A stretch of DNA of 64,000 nt from Platanthera guangdongensis (GCA_039583875.1 CM077162.1:64911259-64975258), one strand, 5' to 3'. Positions 1 to 11,215 are shown, counted from the first letter of the stretch. Notes: a model not told the origin generated them from the letters alone. Program-made: numbers and translations.

Positions 1-2
1 TG

Positions 3-1753
3 AATGAACCGGAATTGGATCCTGAGACAGGACTACAAGATGTTGTAGCTAGAGAACCTGCTCAGGGAACACAAGTCCTACGTAGATCTGGTAGACCGAG
101 GTTTGAGCCAGAGAGATATGGATTTCTCGTGTCTCAAATAGGTAATGTGTTGCTTATGGATCATGATGATGAACCAGCAACCTACCAAGAGGCTATGAAT
201 GGACAGGACTCCGACAAATGGCTTGAGGCTATGAAATCCGAAATTGACTCCATGTATGCAAACCAAGTTTGGAACTTGGTGGAACCACCTGAAGGGGTAC
301 GACCCATAGGGTGCAAATGGGTCTTCAAGAAGAAGACCAACATGGATGGGAATGTACAGACATTCAAAGGGCGACTGGTGGCTAAGGGTTTCAAGCAAAT
401 TCATGGTATTGACTATGATGAGACCTTTTCCCCTGTTGCCATGGTTAAGTCCATTAGGATATTGCTTGCTATTGCTGCGTATTATGACTACGAGATCTGG
501 CAGATGGATGTCAAAACGGCTTTCCTTAATGGAAACCTCCTTGAGGAAGTGTATATGACACAACCCGAGGGTTTTGTATCCCCAGATGATGCCACTAAAA
601 TATGCAAGCTGAATAAGTCCATTTATGGACTGAAACAGGCCTCTCGAAGTTGGAATCTTCGTTTTGATGAGAAAAATCAAAGAGTTTGGTTTCATCAAGA
701 ATGAAGATGAGCCTTGTGTTTACAAGCGAATCAGTGGGAGCATTGTTGTCTTCCTGATATTGTATATAGATGACATACTGTTGATCGGGAATGACATTCC
801 TACCCTGAAAGTTGTTAAGAACAACCTAGGGAACTGCTTTTCAATGAAGGATTTGGGTGAAGCGACTTATATACTCGGTATTAAGATCTATAGAGATAGA
901 TCGAAGAAGTTGCTGGGTTTGACCCAGAGTACGTACATCGAAAAGGTGTTGAAGCGGTTCAACATGCTTGAGTCCAAGAAAGGATTTTTGCCCATGTCTC
1001 ATGGTGTGAATCTCTCTAAGGACCAGTGTCCAAAGTCTTGTGAAGACAAGGACCGCATGAAGTTGATTCCATATGCTTCGGCAATTGGATCAATCATGTA
1101 CGCGATGTTATGTACTCGACCCGATGTCTCCTTTGCTTTGAGCATGACTAGCAGGTATCAGTCAGACCCCGGTGAGTGTCACTGGATTGCAGTCAAGAAT
1201 GTCCTGAAGTACTTGAGAAGGACTAAGGACGTGTTCTTGGTGTATGGTGGAGAGGAAGAGCTCGTTGTAAGTGGTTACACGGATGCTAGCTTCCAAACTG
1301 ATAGAGGCGACTCCAAGTCTCAGTCAGGTTTTGTGTTTTGCCTGAATGGAGGAGCTGTGAGCTGGAAGAGTTCCAAGCAAGAGACAGTTGCTGATTCTAA
1401 CAACAGAGGCCGAGTATATCGCAGCAGCTAATGCAGCGAAGGAGGCTGTATGGATTAGGAAATTCATCGGCGAGCTTGATGTAGTTCCTAGCATTGTTGG
1501 TCCCGTAGTTCTCTACTGTGATAACAATGGTGCAATTGCACAATCTAAGGAACCTAGATCCCATTAGCGCTCCAAGCACATACTTCGGCGGTTTCATCTT
1601 ATTCGTGAGATTGTCGAACGAGGAGATGTAAACATTTGCAGAGTGCCGACTGAGGAAAATATTGCGGATCCGCTGACAAAGCCTCTCGCGCAGATAAAGC
1701 ATGATGGTCATACTAGATCGATGGGTATACGATACCTAAACGATCAATTCTAG
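3..1753 (+). pseudogene. Ty1/copia pol remnant (RT and RNase H)
   Basis: This is the C-terminal half of a copia polyprotein; the window starts inside it. Reverse transcriptase is recognised by GCKWVFKKK, GRLVAKGFKQ, TFSPVA, QMDVKTAFLNG, IYGLKQASR and the catalytic YIDDILLIGND (about 763..795). RNase H is recognised by YTDASFQTD, then after a frame change by YCDNNGAIA and ENIADPLTKPL. The coding frame shifts near 664..704 and again near 1396, and an in-frame TAG at 1565..1567 interrupts RNase H, so it cannot make an active enzyme. In a complete element this product copies genomic RNA into cDNA. The reading frame ends at 1751..1753. Protease, integrase and gag lie left of the window. Confidence 0.92.
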
Positions 1754-2721
1754 CGAGGATCTTGTGGATTGCATGTAAATATGTATTTTGTTGGCTGTTT
1801 GTTCATATGATGAACTGTGTACCTAGTTTTTCTTTTATAATTAATGGCAAGTTCTTTTATTATGTCTTTTTCTATATGATAGTTAAATGTTAACATAATA
1901 GATACCCTTAGAATGTTCGCTTCCATGGGACATCAAGTACGTGACTTGAATGTGAGAGCCCATGATTTATTTGAAGCTTCATTCTTAAAGGTCCCTGATC
2001 GAGTATCATCATAGAAGCTAAGGGTGATGATGATACATGAAGGCTAGCACGTGTGTTGACTGATGACTGGTTCTCGCAGGTCATGATATTGTGATATCAA
2101 GTCATCACGTGGGTACTTGTTAGTGAACAAGTTGTACTGGACAGACCCAACCTGAGACTACTCTGTGGATTGTCATCCAATCGTGTCACGAGTAGGTCTC
2201 ATTTGACAATGGTGTTGTGGTCCTTTGACCTGAAGTCACAGCATTCATCAAGTGAGGAAGAGCGTGCTTTGATGCCATCTAAAGTCTTCCTTGAGAAAGG
2301 TTGATGATAAGGGTGGTTGTTGGGCATGTTACGAATCATTTGGGTGTTTGTGTGTGAGCAGATATGGAATTTGTCCTCCTGTATGACATGAGTTGCATCC
2401 ATGGGCCCCTTGATGGAACTGGACTGAGAAATGCATGGCCATGCTTGGTTGAGTCAATATGTGATATTGGACTCACCATTCTCTGGAAGTCCGTCCTGGA
2501 TCAAGAAAACTTGGATTGAGCTATTACGAGGGTGACACGGTCCATGCCTCTAGTTCTTTCCGGATGTAAGGGACAAAGGGACAAAGACAACGCTGATACA
2601 TTGGTCATAAAGGCTTATGAGTTATAAACTCTTATTGCTTGGGGAGCAATGATGCATTGCTAGATGCCGCTCATTATTTGTGAGGTTTTTGGTTTGATAC
2701 TTTCGAGATCAAGTGGGAGTC
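1754..2721 (+). other. 3' untranslated region of the copia element, ending in a polypurine tract
   Basis: About 970 bases lie between the pol stop and the LTR with no convincing coding frame. The last 15 bases (2707..2721, AGATCAAGTGGGAGTC) are the purine-rich tract expected directly before a copia 3' LTR, where plus-strand DNA synthesis is primed. Confidence 0.7.
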
Positions 2722-2964
2722 TGTTGGAGTTACCATGATGATCTGGAAGTGGTCAAACATGTAATCTCACTGCCAACGCAATATGAGCCTGCAGGGTCGC
2801 ACACAAGAGATGTGGAGAAGTTGGATGACTGACTGTGTTGGTAAATGTTACCAATCACCGACCTGAATAGGGTTATGGGCAAAGTGTTGCCTTATAGGAT
2901 CATCGGGTTGGGCAAATGTTGCCTTGAAGGGCTAGTTAGGTTTGTCGTCCGAGGGTCGATGATA

Positions 2965-3280
2965 TTAGTTGAGAATCGTCTTCTGATTCCCGCCGATCGG
3001 CGAGAATCGTCTCCCTGATTCTCGTCGATCGACGAGAATCGTCGAGAATCAATTGTTGATTCTCGACGATCGACTACCTTGACAATTGTCGTCGACCCGC
3101 GGCTCGACGATCGTCGAGTGTCATTGTGGATCGTCGAGCGCGGCTCGACGATCGGCGAGAATCGTCGAGTATTGTACTCTGATTCTCGCCGATCCAGTGT
3201 GATACTCGTCGATCGATTCTCGCCGAACCTGCTCAGTGATTCTCGCCGATTGTCGCCGATTCTCACCGATTAATACTCGC
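2965..3280. repeat. Palindrome cluster in the copia LTR U3
   Basis: Repeated variants of TTCTCGCCGATCGGCGAGAA and TCGACGATCGTCGA, direct and inverted, fill this stretch upstream of the TATA box. Examples lie around 2988..3010, 3017..3045, 3058..3072 and 3103..3120. Position in U3 suggests transcription-factor sites or a methylation-rich control region; that is inference. Confidence 0.75.
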
Positions 3281-3347
3281 TGATTCTGAACCCTAGTTCT
3301 GGGTGGTCTGCGGATAGCGATTTTCCTGGGTTTATTTATACCTCTAG

Positions 3348-3355
3348 TATAAATA
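3348..3355 (+). promoter_or_regulatory. TATA box of the copia LTR
   Basis: TATAAATA lies about 520 bases before the LTR end. Transcription (start of R) would begin near 3380. No other TATA match in this LTR is as good. Confidence 0.6.
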
Positions 3356-3866
3356 GAACACTTAGGTTTTATCGGGAGATATCCTTTTGGCTACTGTGCG
3401 AATCGACCCCGACGGAAACGTTCCGCTCGTTCGCTCCGTCGATCCCGATCCCGCCGCCGGAAGAGTTCTGCCGCCGTGTTCGCTCCGTCGACCACCTATT
3501 CTCCGGCGACTGTCGCTGGTGCTGCTCTTCCTGGCGCGGACCTAGCAGTCCGTGGAATAGCAGAGGTGCGATCTTCTCCTTCCCGATCTTCCGTGCGACG
3601 GAAAGCTCGGCGTTCTCCCGCTCGTGTGGACTTCTGCAGAAACGTGGACACTATTCCACGTAGGACTCGCCACTAGCAAGAAGATAAAGTTTGGAGCTCC
3701 TCCGTTGAGTTGTGACTCAACGCCACCGAGGTAATTTTTGCCTAGTTTTGCTAACTTCTTGATTCAACGTTCATGGCCCGATCCACGTCTCTTTGGTTTT
3801 TTCTTGATGTTTTACTTTTCCGCTGCGTGCACAAGCGTTGTGCTCACCCCATAGAGAAACCCAACA

Positions 3867-4154
3867 GTAGTGGCATCAGATAGGTCTGTGCGACTAAGAG
3901 CCGGTGCGGATTGTTGACAGCGAGACAAGAACTTTGCACCGCAAAAGTGTTCCCTTAGCGAAGGTTCTATGGTCGAATCATGTGAAGGAGGAGTACACAT
4001 GGGAGCTAATGGATTTGATGCAACAACGCTGCCCGGAGTTGTTTGCTCAAGGTAATCTTATTTAAAAGCATATGTTAAATTTCCTGTTATGATTTTCTCC
4101 CCACAGCCTAAGCCTGATTTCGGGGAAGAAATCTTTTATTTTGTTTATAGGATT
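3867..4154 (+). other. Primer-binding site and leader of a second copia copy
   Basis: TGGCATCAGATAGG at 3871 resembles the initiator-Met tRNA binding site TGGTATCAGAGC that follows copia 5' LTRs. After it comes a leader with a short open stretch from the ATG at 3999. The sequence is cut at 4154 by the next gypsy LTR. A leader after an LTR that also closes a pol remnant points to two copies sharing one LTR, as left by LTR-LTR recombination. Confidence 0.55.
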
Positions 4155-4280
4155 TGTAACATCCCAAATCGCTCTAGGCCCCTCGTGTGTGTTTTTGAGT
4201 TCAGGAGGGTTGACTCGAGTACTGAGAAGTGTAGGGAATTGGACTGCACTTGTGGAGAAGTGGAGAAATCAGTGCAGAGA

Positions 4281-4412
4281 GACACGCGTAGTGACACGGG
4301 TAGGGACATGGGTAGAGACACGGGTAGTGACACGGGTAGCGACACGGGTAGAGACACGGGTAGTGACACGGGTCGCGACACGGGTAGCGACACGCCCGTG
4401 TCGCTACCCGTG
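4281..4412. repeat. 12-bp tandem array running into a 34-bp palindrome
   Basis: Ten near-identical units of GACACGGGTAGN start every 12 bases from 4281 to 4389. The last ones run into a palindrome at 4379..4412 with perfect 16-bp arms around a 2-base centre. Related cassettes (GACACGGGTAG, a GACACG/CGTGTC centre, then CTACCCGTGT) recur near 4472, 4567, 4673 and 4848. All lie upstream of the TATA box, in U3. Confidence 0.9.
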
Positions 4413-4885
4413 TGCGTCGAGTTGAGCTCGACTGAGGCATGTCGAGATCGGCGAGCTGTGTCGACATCATGTGACACGGGTAGCGACACGGGCGTGTCCC
4501 TACCCGTGTGTGTCGAGTTACACTCGACAGGATGTGTCTAGACTGACGAGCTGTGTCGACATCAGGTGACACGGGTAGTCATACGGGCGTGTCTCTACCC
4601 GTGTGTGTCGAGTTACACTCGATGAGAGGTGTCGAGATTGACGAACTACGCGTCGACTTCGACGAATGAACATGACACGGGTAGAGACACGGACGTGTCC
4701 CTACCCGTGTGCTCCAGTCGACGATTTTGATCGATCGTCGAGATGCAAACCGAGAAGGACACGGCCAAGGACACGGCCAAGAACACGGCCGTGTCAAATA
4801 TGAACCGACATGGAAACTGTCGTTGCCGCTTCGCCAGGCAGGACACGGGTAAGGACACGGTCGTATCCCTACCCGTGTCACGTTT

Positions 4886-4894
4886 TATATATAA
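4886..4894 (+). promoter_or_regulatory. TATA box of the gypsy LTR
   Basis: TATATATAA is followed by a GA-rich start region and lies just after the palindromic cassettes. It is the best promoter candidate in this LTR. Confidence 0.55.
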
Positions 4895-6363
4895 GGGGGA
4901 GAGAAAACCCTAGCCGTTTTCATGCTCATTTCAACCCCTATTTCCTGTGAGAACTCCTGGTGAGAGGGAAAACTGCTGGATCAAGTTCTACAGCAGAAAA
5001 TCCGTCATCGCCGTGAAAGAGAAGATGCCGCCAAGGAGAACTACGAGATCCATGGCCGGAAATGGTGGTACCGCTGGAGCCAATGTGAGTTTCCTACACT
5101 CTCGCTTGGTGCTAGATCTATAGTTATTTTCCTATGAGAGACAACATCTCAAGAGAGTCTTGATGGAGAGAAGAAGTCTTCTAGGTTTGGCCATGCTAGG
5201 ACTTGTGTTTTAGGCTTTAGATCTCTTCAACCAATCTCCTCTTCTATGTGATGATGGAGGATGGTTTCGTGAAGAGTATTGGCCTTTTGAGGTTGAATAA
5301 CGGTGGAGGAAATTCTGGAAGGATATGGGAAGATCGCCTTGAGGAGGAAGATGAACTGATGCCGTTCATTCCGCCTTAGGATGCGTGCAGAATTTGTATT
5401 CTGTGCGCAGCGAACTTCGTGGCCATTTTTAGGTGTGATATGGCTAGATCTGGGCTTTTGGCTAAACACAAAAGTCAAAGCCCTTGAAAATACCTTTCCA
5501 ACGAATGGTCTCACGACATCAGACGAAGTCTGTAGCCACAGAAAAGTCTAAACGAAAATAGTGTTCAATAAATCCTTCATGCAGAAATTGTGTTCTGTAC
5601 GCAGCGGACTTCATGTCCGATTTCAAATAGGATAATATAAAAACTGGGTTGAGTTCTGAATACGAACGTTGTGGACCACGGAAAGACCTTTCCATCGTGG
5701 GGTTACACGTCTTCACCGGATTCGTGTAGCTTCGGGAATCTCCGGTCTAAGTTGGTGTCCAGATTATTCCTGCACTTAAATTCTGGGTTTATAACATTTG
5801 GATTTGGATTCAGTGAAACTAATATCGCAGGTAATCTTGATTCTTGGATAAACTCTTATGAATAACTAATTCAGTTGCATAAGTGATGAAGATTATTAAT
5901 CGGATTCCATGTGATCGAATTGTAAGATAGTATACTTGAATGATGTGACTTGTTAGAAGTTAGTAGATTTTTATACATGTGCATCTTGATATATTATGTT
6001 GAAATCACTTGAAATGACATATAAAAGGATAACTCATTGTCATGTGAATGTTGAATAGTGAATTGAATTTGGTAGTCCAATACTTAGAGCATCGCCTCCC
6101 TATGGGTAGTATTGTGGAAGTTTGTAAGTGCGGTGTTGACCGTCACTTGTTTTGGTTGTGTTGAGATGAGGTATGGATGGATGTTTGGGCAGTGTCCTCA
6201 TGCTTACTTCCGAGGCCCCTTCCATGTTGTGTTGATGTGGTATTTGCATGTGGTGTGAGTCGACATGCGGTGTCGTAATCCTGGGTTAAGGATAGTGTGG
6301 CAGGTCTACGGGCTCGCCGGTCGTCACACCGACGGGAGTCGACAGTTAGACTTTGGCCGGTTG

Positions 6364-6520
6364 GGCTTGGTCCTCGGTGTTCACGTCCCGGGGCTCCTTC
6401 CGTGCCAGGTGAATGGTTGGGCTTGGTCCTTGTGCTCACTCCGAGGCTCCTTTCGGGTCACACAAGGTCAGTTCGGGGCTTGGTCCTCGGTGCACATCTA
6501 CCCGAGGCTCCCGCTGGGCC
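6364..6520. repeat. Imperfect repeat, about 60 bp, three copies
   Basis: The unit GGGCTTGGTCCT...CACNTCCCGRGGCTCC recurs near 6364, 6419 and 6477. It is a tandem duplication inside the gypsy LTR with no visible function. Confidence 0.7.
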
Positions 6521-6782
6521 ATAGTACGCATGGGCTTCGCTGTTGTGTTTTTAGCGTTGAGGCATACGGAGGCCTAGGTAAAGTAGTGTGGATACCCACC
6601 TAGTAGTAGAGACGCCCGCTCTACTGTCACCGCCTGGCCACAGCGGCTAATGCCTGAGAGGTTAGCTACCTGCTCGAAAAGTGGGAACTAAAGGTCTATG
6701 TCGACATAGCGGTTGCATGGGTGTGCATGGGTGAGTCATTGCATAGCATACATACCATTTCATATCATTGCACAACAAGATT

Positions 6783-6882
6783 CTCATCGTATAAGTTTGT
6801 ATGGGCACTCTTATACGATGAGTTACTTTATGCAAACTGATCCTTAACTTATAAGCTTGTATGAGCATCCTTATAAGTTAAG
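6783..6882 (+). other. Two tandem perfect stem-loops with compensated stems
   Basis: Hairpin 1 pairs CTCATCGTATAAG (6783..6795) with CTTATACGATGAG (6810..6822). Hairpin 2, exactly 60 bases on, pairs CTTAACTTATAAG (6843..6855) with CTTATAAGTTAAG (6870..6882). Both stems are 13 perfect pairs and both loops are 14 bases (TTTGTATGGGCACT and CTTGTATGAGCATC). The stems differ at three positions and all three are compensated on the opposite arm. Confidence 0.9.
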
Positions 6883-7550
6883 TTACTTTCCTGTTGTAGA
6901 TACTTACACTTGGTGTCTTCTAGTACTTGTAGAATTGTAGTTTATATATTGATAGAACTTCTAGTTATACATTGATACTCATGTACCTTGTCACCTGTTT
7001 ATACTTTTATACTTATTATATATATATATAATGTACTCTTGTTCTCTTTCTCCGCCCGGTAACGAGGAGTCGCCAGGGGAGCGGATGTGAAACCACTTAG
7101 TCGTTTCGACTAATGGTTGCTACTTCTTACTTTTTAGGAGGTCACGCCGCAGGTAGAGCAACCGCGGACTACGCAGTAGGACAGCCAGGCCAGGATGACA
7201 GGGCCTGAAGTGACGGTGCCATCGATACCGTCGGTTACCGATGTTAGTTTTGATTACTCTAATGTAGCCCGTTTGGGCAATGATTAGATGTACTCTGATA
7301 TATTGTAGAAGCATGTTTTAGCTTCTCATTATTGATGTTTTTGGACATTATGCTTAGTGTGGATTTTGACTTCTCTTGCTTATTTATTTAGTTGGGTTGG
7401 CATGATATATAGATATTGTTGTTGCCGGCGGAATAGGCGTCTTGTGGTACAGGTTAGCCAGTGTGTTAATGCTACCGCAAGGCGGCTATTCCGGGCATAA
7501 GACTCCCCCTTCGTGCCGTGTTTTGGGATCCGGGGAGGAGGGGTCTTACA

Positions 7551-8155
7551 GATCTTCTGGAAGCAGTCAACAAAGACATCACTCTTCAGGAAGTCAACAG
7601 CAGCAACATCAACAACAACAACATCAGTAGCAGCAGCAAACTCTCACTACAGAACAGAAAGCTGATAGTCCCAACAGGCCATACTCACCTCCTGTTCCTT
7701 TTGAAGTTCCAGAAACAGCCAGCACAGCTAGAATGGCCAAGTTTTAGGAACTTATTGGTCTCTCTATGATCAACAAAGCAAGAACTGAAGGCAAGGATAT
7801 CTCAGGATACTCCACTATGTCTAAGTACAGAAAAGAAGAACTTAAGAGATATAATAAGGCAAACCAATTCTTCAATGTTGATGACTACATGAAACTGCAC
7901 CCAGAAGCAGTTGTCCCCAGGGCTACATCTTTGAAGATTATAGGAGCTACTGACATGACAATGTCCAAGGTGGAAGCTTCAGATCCTAAGAGAGAGATTA
8001 TGTTTACTAAGCAGGAGAAAAGAGCAAAGAAGGTAAGCCCACAGATAAGGAACAGAATAAATAATCTTTACATTGCTTTAATTTTTTTTTTCTCTGTATT
8101 AGCTTTAAAACTGATTTGTCTGTTTAAAACAAAGCTCATGTACATATATATCTGA
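7551..8155 (+). pseudogene. 3' coding remnant of a Sirevirus-like element, product unknown
   Basis: One frame reads through two TAG codons (7628..7630 and near 7746) and ends at 8155. It starts with a Gln/Ser/Asn-rich stretch, then a Pro-rich segment, then a charged region with YRKEELKRYNKANQFF and EKRAKK. I recognise no family. It lies directly before a polypurine tract and LTR (8261), where Sireviruses carry the end of pol or an env-like ORF, so an env-like C-terminus is possible. Bases 8156..8260 hold untranslated sequence ending in the AGGAGGAGAT tract. Confidence 0.4.
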
Positions 8156-8260
8156 TGCATGTGTTAGTAATCTCTGCCAGATATACCTTTTTCCTACTTT
8201 GTTTATTCTTATGTTTTTTGTTTTAAGTCTATTAGTGACCTCACCCAAATAGGAGGAGAT

Positions 8261-10041
8261 TGTTGGATCCCTAGTTGATTTGGGCTAGGTTCACTAACTT
8301 AGGATGATTTGACCCACCATGTATAGTAAGGGTCATAGTTGTGTCCTAGAGTCTAGGCCAAGAGTCAACATCACATGGATCTGCCTACAACAGCTTGTCA
8401 GAGACTCAAGCAGTTGTATCGACACCCAAAGGATTTGTGTCGACACAACAGACTATCAGTCGACATAGATAAATATTAGTCGACACTAGCTCAGTCGATA
8501 CAAGAAGGATTTGTGTCGACACAGTTCACAGAAGCTGTTTCGGAAGGACAAGTCAAATTCTCAGGTCGACGAATGAAGTCCTCAGCTCGACGATCTTGAG
8601 ACATTTCTTTGAGCTGAGCTCGACGATCTTCATTCTCTGGTCGATGAAATCTGGGATATTTCTTCAACTATCTAAATTCAGGATAACTCCAAATTATTCT
8701 AAGTCCAACTTCAGTCATTGTTCGATGAACTGGATCCTGAGCTCAATGAACTTGGACCTCAACTTCACAAGAACCTTCAGTTAAAAGTTCTTAGGTCGAC
8801 GAACTTTGTTCATTGGTCGACAAATTCTGGATCCTTTACTTCAACAACTATATTCATGAATTTATCTAAGTCCAGAATAGTTGCTGAACTCCAGTCGACA
8901 AAGTTACAAACTCAGCTCGACGAACTTCAGACAGAAAAGGCAAAGGCTCTGAAGCATGCAGTTCTGTTATCAGCTTGATGATCTTGGAACTCAGATCGAC
9001 AAACAGAAGCCGTCTGGTCGACGAATACAATATCTCAGCTCGACGAACTGGTAATTCAGTTCAACGGATTCTGCCAACTGTACGACGATTCCAAACTTAG
9101 CCATTTCCGGCACTATGTCCTCACTCAAATGCGATAATTCCTGAAAAATTAATGCTCTAACATTCTCTGAATGTATCCTTTAGAGGGAGCATTAATTACG
9201 GTCTTCCTCAGGATTATTACTTGTCAATTTTCCACAAGATAGTTGGGAAATTAATCAATGCTGATTATTCTCTATGCCGTCAGCATTAATGACTGAGGCA
9301 TTCAAAATTTTGAAAGACAGAAGAAGAAACACACGGATAGATATATAAAAACATAGAGACAGAACAAAATCAATCAGTAGCTTACAGTGACAAGCAGAGA
9401 TCATTATTCAGAAGAAGAAGAATAATCATACAATAACAAGAATCTTCTTCTTCCTTATACTCTCCAGGACTTCCAAGGAGAACTACTATCAAATCAGTCA
9501 AGAAATTCCTGCATCTCTGCTAGTCAAGAACTCGGCTTAAAGGCCTATCACCCTGCTGCAAAGCTCCAGATCTTTCCTGAACCATTCTACATCTCAGGGG
9601 GAGCTGTTTGCTAACATCAGTCCACATAAGTCTTCTCTTTAATTGTTATAGAGAAGACATAATCAACTCTCTCACCCCCACCTCTGTAAAGGGTTGTCAT
9701 CTCCCTTCAAAAGTGATTCCTGGTTGCAAGTCTCCTGATCAAAAGACTTGAGTTGGTTTTTGAGGACCTGATCAAAACCCATTGGTGTCAGGCACCTGAT
9801 CAACAACCTGAGTGGATTCCTACCAGGGTGGTAGAAGAGTGGACTACCCAGATTTGTGGAACCACTATAAATTTCTTGTGTCGTCTGGTTGCCTATTTTT
9901 CTTGTTGTTCTTGCTGTGCTTGTGAATTAGGTTTACTATTTGTTAGCATTTCATCATTTCATGCACTAGGACTTAATAATTTTTTTAAATATACTCTATT
10001 CACCCCCCTCTAGAGTACTCTAGATCTAACTCTAACTTTCA
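8261..10041 (+). repeat. Sirevirus-like copia 3' LTR (1,781 bp)
   Basis: It starts TGTTGGATCCC right after a polypurine tract and ends ...TAACTTTCA. It resembles the LTR at 12076..13537 along its length: the same start, the same GTCGAC and CTCGACGA motif clusters (about 8410..8530 and 8560..9090), and the same 3' part (AAGTCTTCTC, TCCTACCAGGGTGGTAGAAG, GGAACCACTATA). The two are clearly diverged, so they come from different insertions or subfamilies. Confidence 0.7.
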
Positions 10042-10414
10042 AAATCTACTAAAGTCTTCTCTTAGACTGTTGACAGAGAAGACAACATCACTCTCTCTCC
10101 TCTCCTGTATAAAGGGTTCTTTAACTCCCTTCAAAAGTTATTCTTGATTGCAAGTCTCCTGATCAAAAGACTTGAGGATTGATTTTTGAGCACCTGATCA
10201 AAAGCTCATTGGTGGCAGTCACTTGATCAAAACCTATAGTGGATTCCTACCAGGGTGGTAGAAGAGTGGATGTACCCAGCTTAGGGAACCACTATATTTC
10301 CTTGTGTCTTCTGTGTTGCTTGCTCTGTTCTTTACTTTTGTGCTGTGATTTTCTTTTCTGAGAATATAGATATAACTCTACCTAGTGCAAGTTAAGATCT
10401 ATCTCTATCTTTCA
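10042..10414 (+). repeat. Truncated 5' LTR (373 bp) of a non-autonomous copia element
   Basis: The sequence matches the last part of the LTR at 12076..13537 (from about 13163) almost base for base and ends ATCTTTCA. A primer-binding site follows (10416..10428, TTGATATCAAAGC, a degraded TTGGTATCAGAGC). It abuts the end of another LTR on its left, so about 1.1 kb of this LTR is missing. Confidence 0.8.
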
Positions 10415-10511
10415 ATTGATATCAAAGCGAGGTTAATGGTTTTCTTGGTTGTATAGGCTGACACCTGAACCAAAATGATCTGATAGATATTATACATCTT
10501 TAGAGTTTATC

Positions 10512-11215
10512 ATGACACAAAATGAAAATTTTTCAAGCACCGGGCCTCATATGTGCAATCTTGATAAGCTTGCACTATGGAAGACAAGGATTAGGTTTTA
10601 TATGAACTCCATTGATGAAAACATTTTTAGTTCTATTTTGACAGGACCAACTCAACCTCAGGAAACAACAAGTATCAATGTTGTTCCATCATCTCAATGG
10701 ACAAATGCCCAGAAAAGGCTGAAGATTGATGATGCACAAGCAATGAACATTCTTGCACAATCAATGTCTGATGATATTTTAAGGAAGTTGTTGAATGTTC
10801 ATCTGCAAAAGATATGTGGGACTCCCTCACAGCAATGGTTGCACGATCAGCTAAAGAAATAAACTTTAAAGCTGAAACCTGGAGTGACTCTGAAGCTTCA
10901 TCCTGTACAACTGATGATGAAGAAGAGTCAAGAGCAAGAGAGTTCTGCTTAATGGCAATAAATGCCTCTTGCAGCAACCTTGATGAAGAATCAGTATGTG
11001 AATCAGAAGAAGACCAGGTAATCTCTACCCTTGATCTTTCATCAGAAGAATTTAAAACTGATTTTAAATTACTGTGTAAAGACTTAATTCAATTTGAAAA
11101 GGAAATAAAACTTCTCAGAGGGAAATTAAATACTGTATCCTTTGAAAATATAACACTCAAAAAGGATTTAAAGAATGCTCTTGAACAACTAAGTTATTTA
11201 GAATCAATTAAATGA
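10512..11215 (+). pseudogene. Truncated gag of the non-autonomous copia element
   Basis: The N-terminal part (from the ATG at 10512) has the gag signature LDKLALWKTRIRFYMNSID and a run of conserved gag helices. The frame shifts near 10800, continues with KDMWDSLTAMVARS, then jumps to an acidic segment (DDEEES) and a coiled coil (about 11040..11215). The gag core between MVARS and the acidic segment, including the CCHC knuckle, is missing. Intact gag coats genomic RNA in the particle. No protease, integrase or RT follows, so this element could move only with proteins from a relative. Confidence 0.8.

Larger units (their letters stand above)
2722..3866 (+). repeat. Copia LTR (1,145 bp)
   Basis: It begins TGTTGG just after the polypurine tract and ends CCAACA, so it has the TG...CA ends and a 6-bp terminal inverted repeat. 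It is the 3' LTR of the pol remnant to its left. A primer-binding-site-like sequence follows 4 bases after its end, so it also serves as 5' LTR for the sequence to its right. A TATA box (3348..3355) and a cluster of CG-rich palindromes (about 2965..3280) lie inside. No second copy is in the window, so the ends rest on terminal motifs and the flanking priming sites. Confidence 0.8.
4155..7550 (+). mobile_element. Long Ty3/gypsy LTR, probably solo (3,396 bp)
   Basis: It starts TGTAACATCCC and ends GGGTCTTACA; the ends are imperfect inverted repeats (9 of 11). No gag or pol is attached on either side, so it looks like a solo LTR or one left by a larger deletion. The flanking 5-mers differ (GGATT left, GATCT right), so a simple insertion is not proven. 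Inside are a TATA box (4886), a 12-bp tandem array (4281..4395), five palindromic cassettes up to about 4880, duplicated segments near 5340..5720, a 60-bp triple repeat (6364..6520) and two hairpins (6783..6882). Length and termini suit chromovirus Tekay/Del-type LTRs; the lineage is inferred. Confidence 0.65.

Noticed and set aside
7018..7033. TA-repeat as a promoter
   Set aside because: A simple TA microsatellite near the end of an LTR; no transcript start or ORF context.
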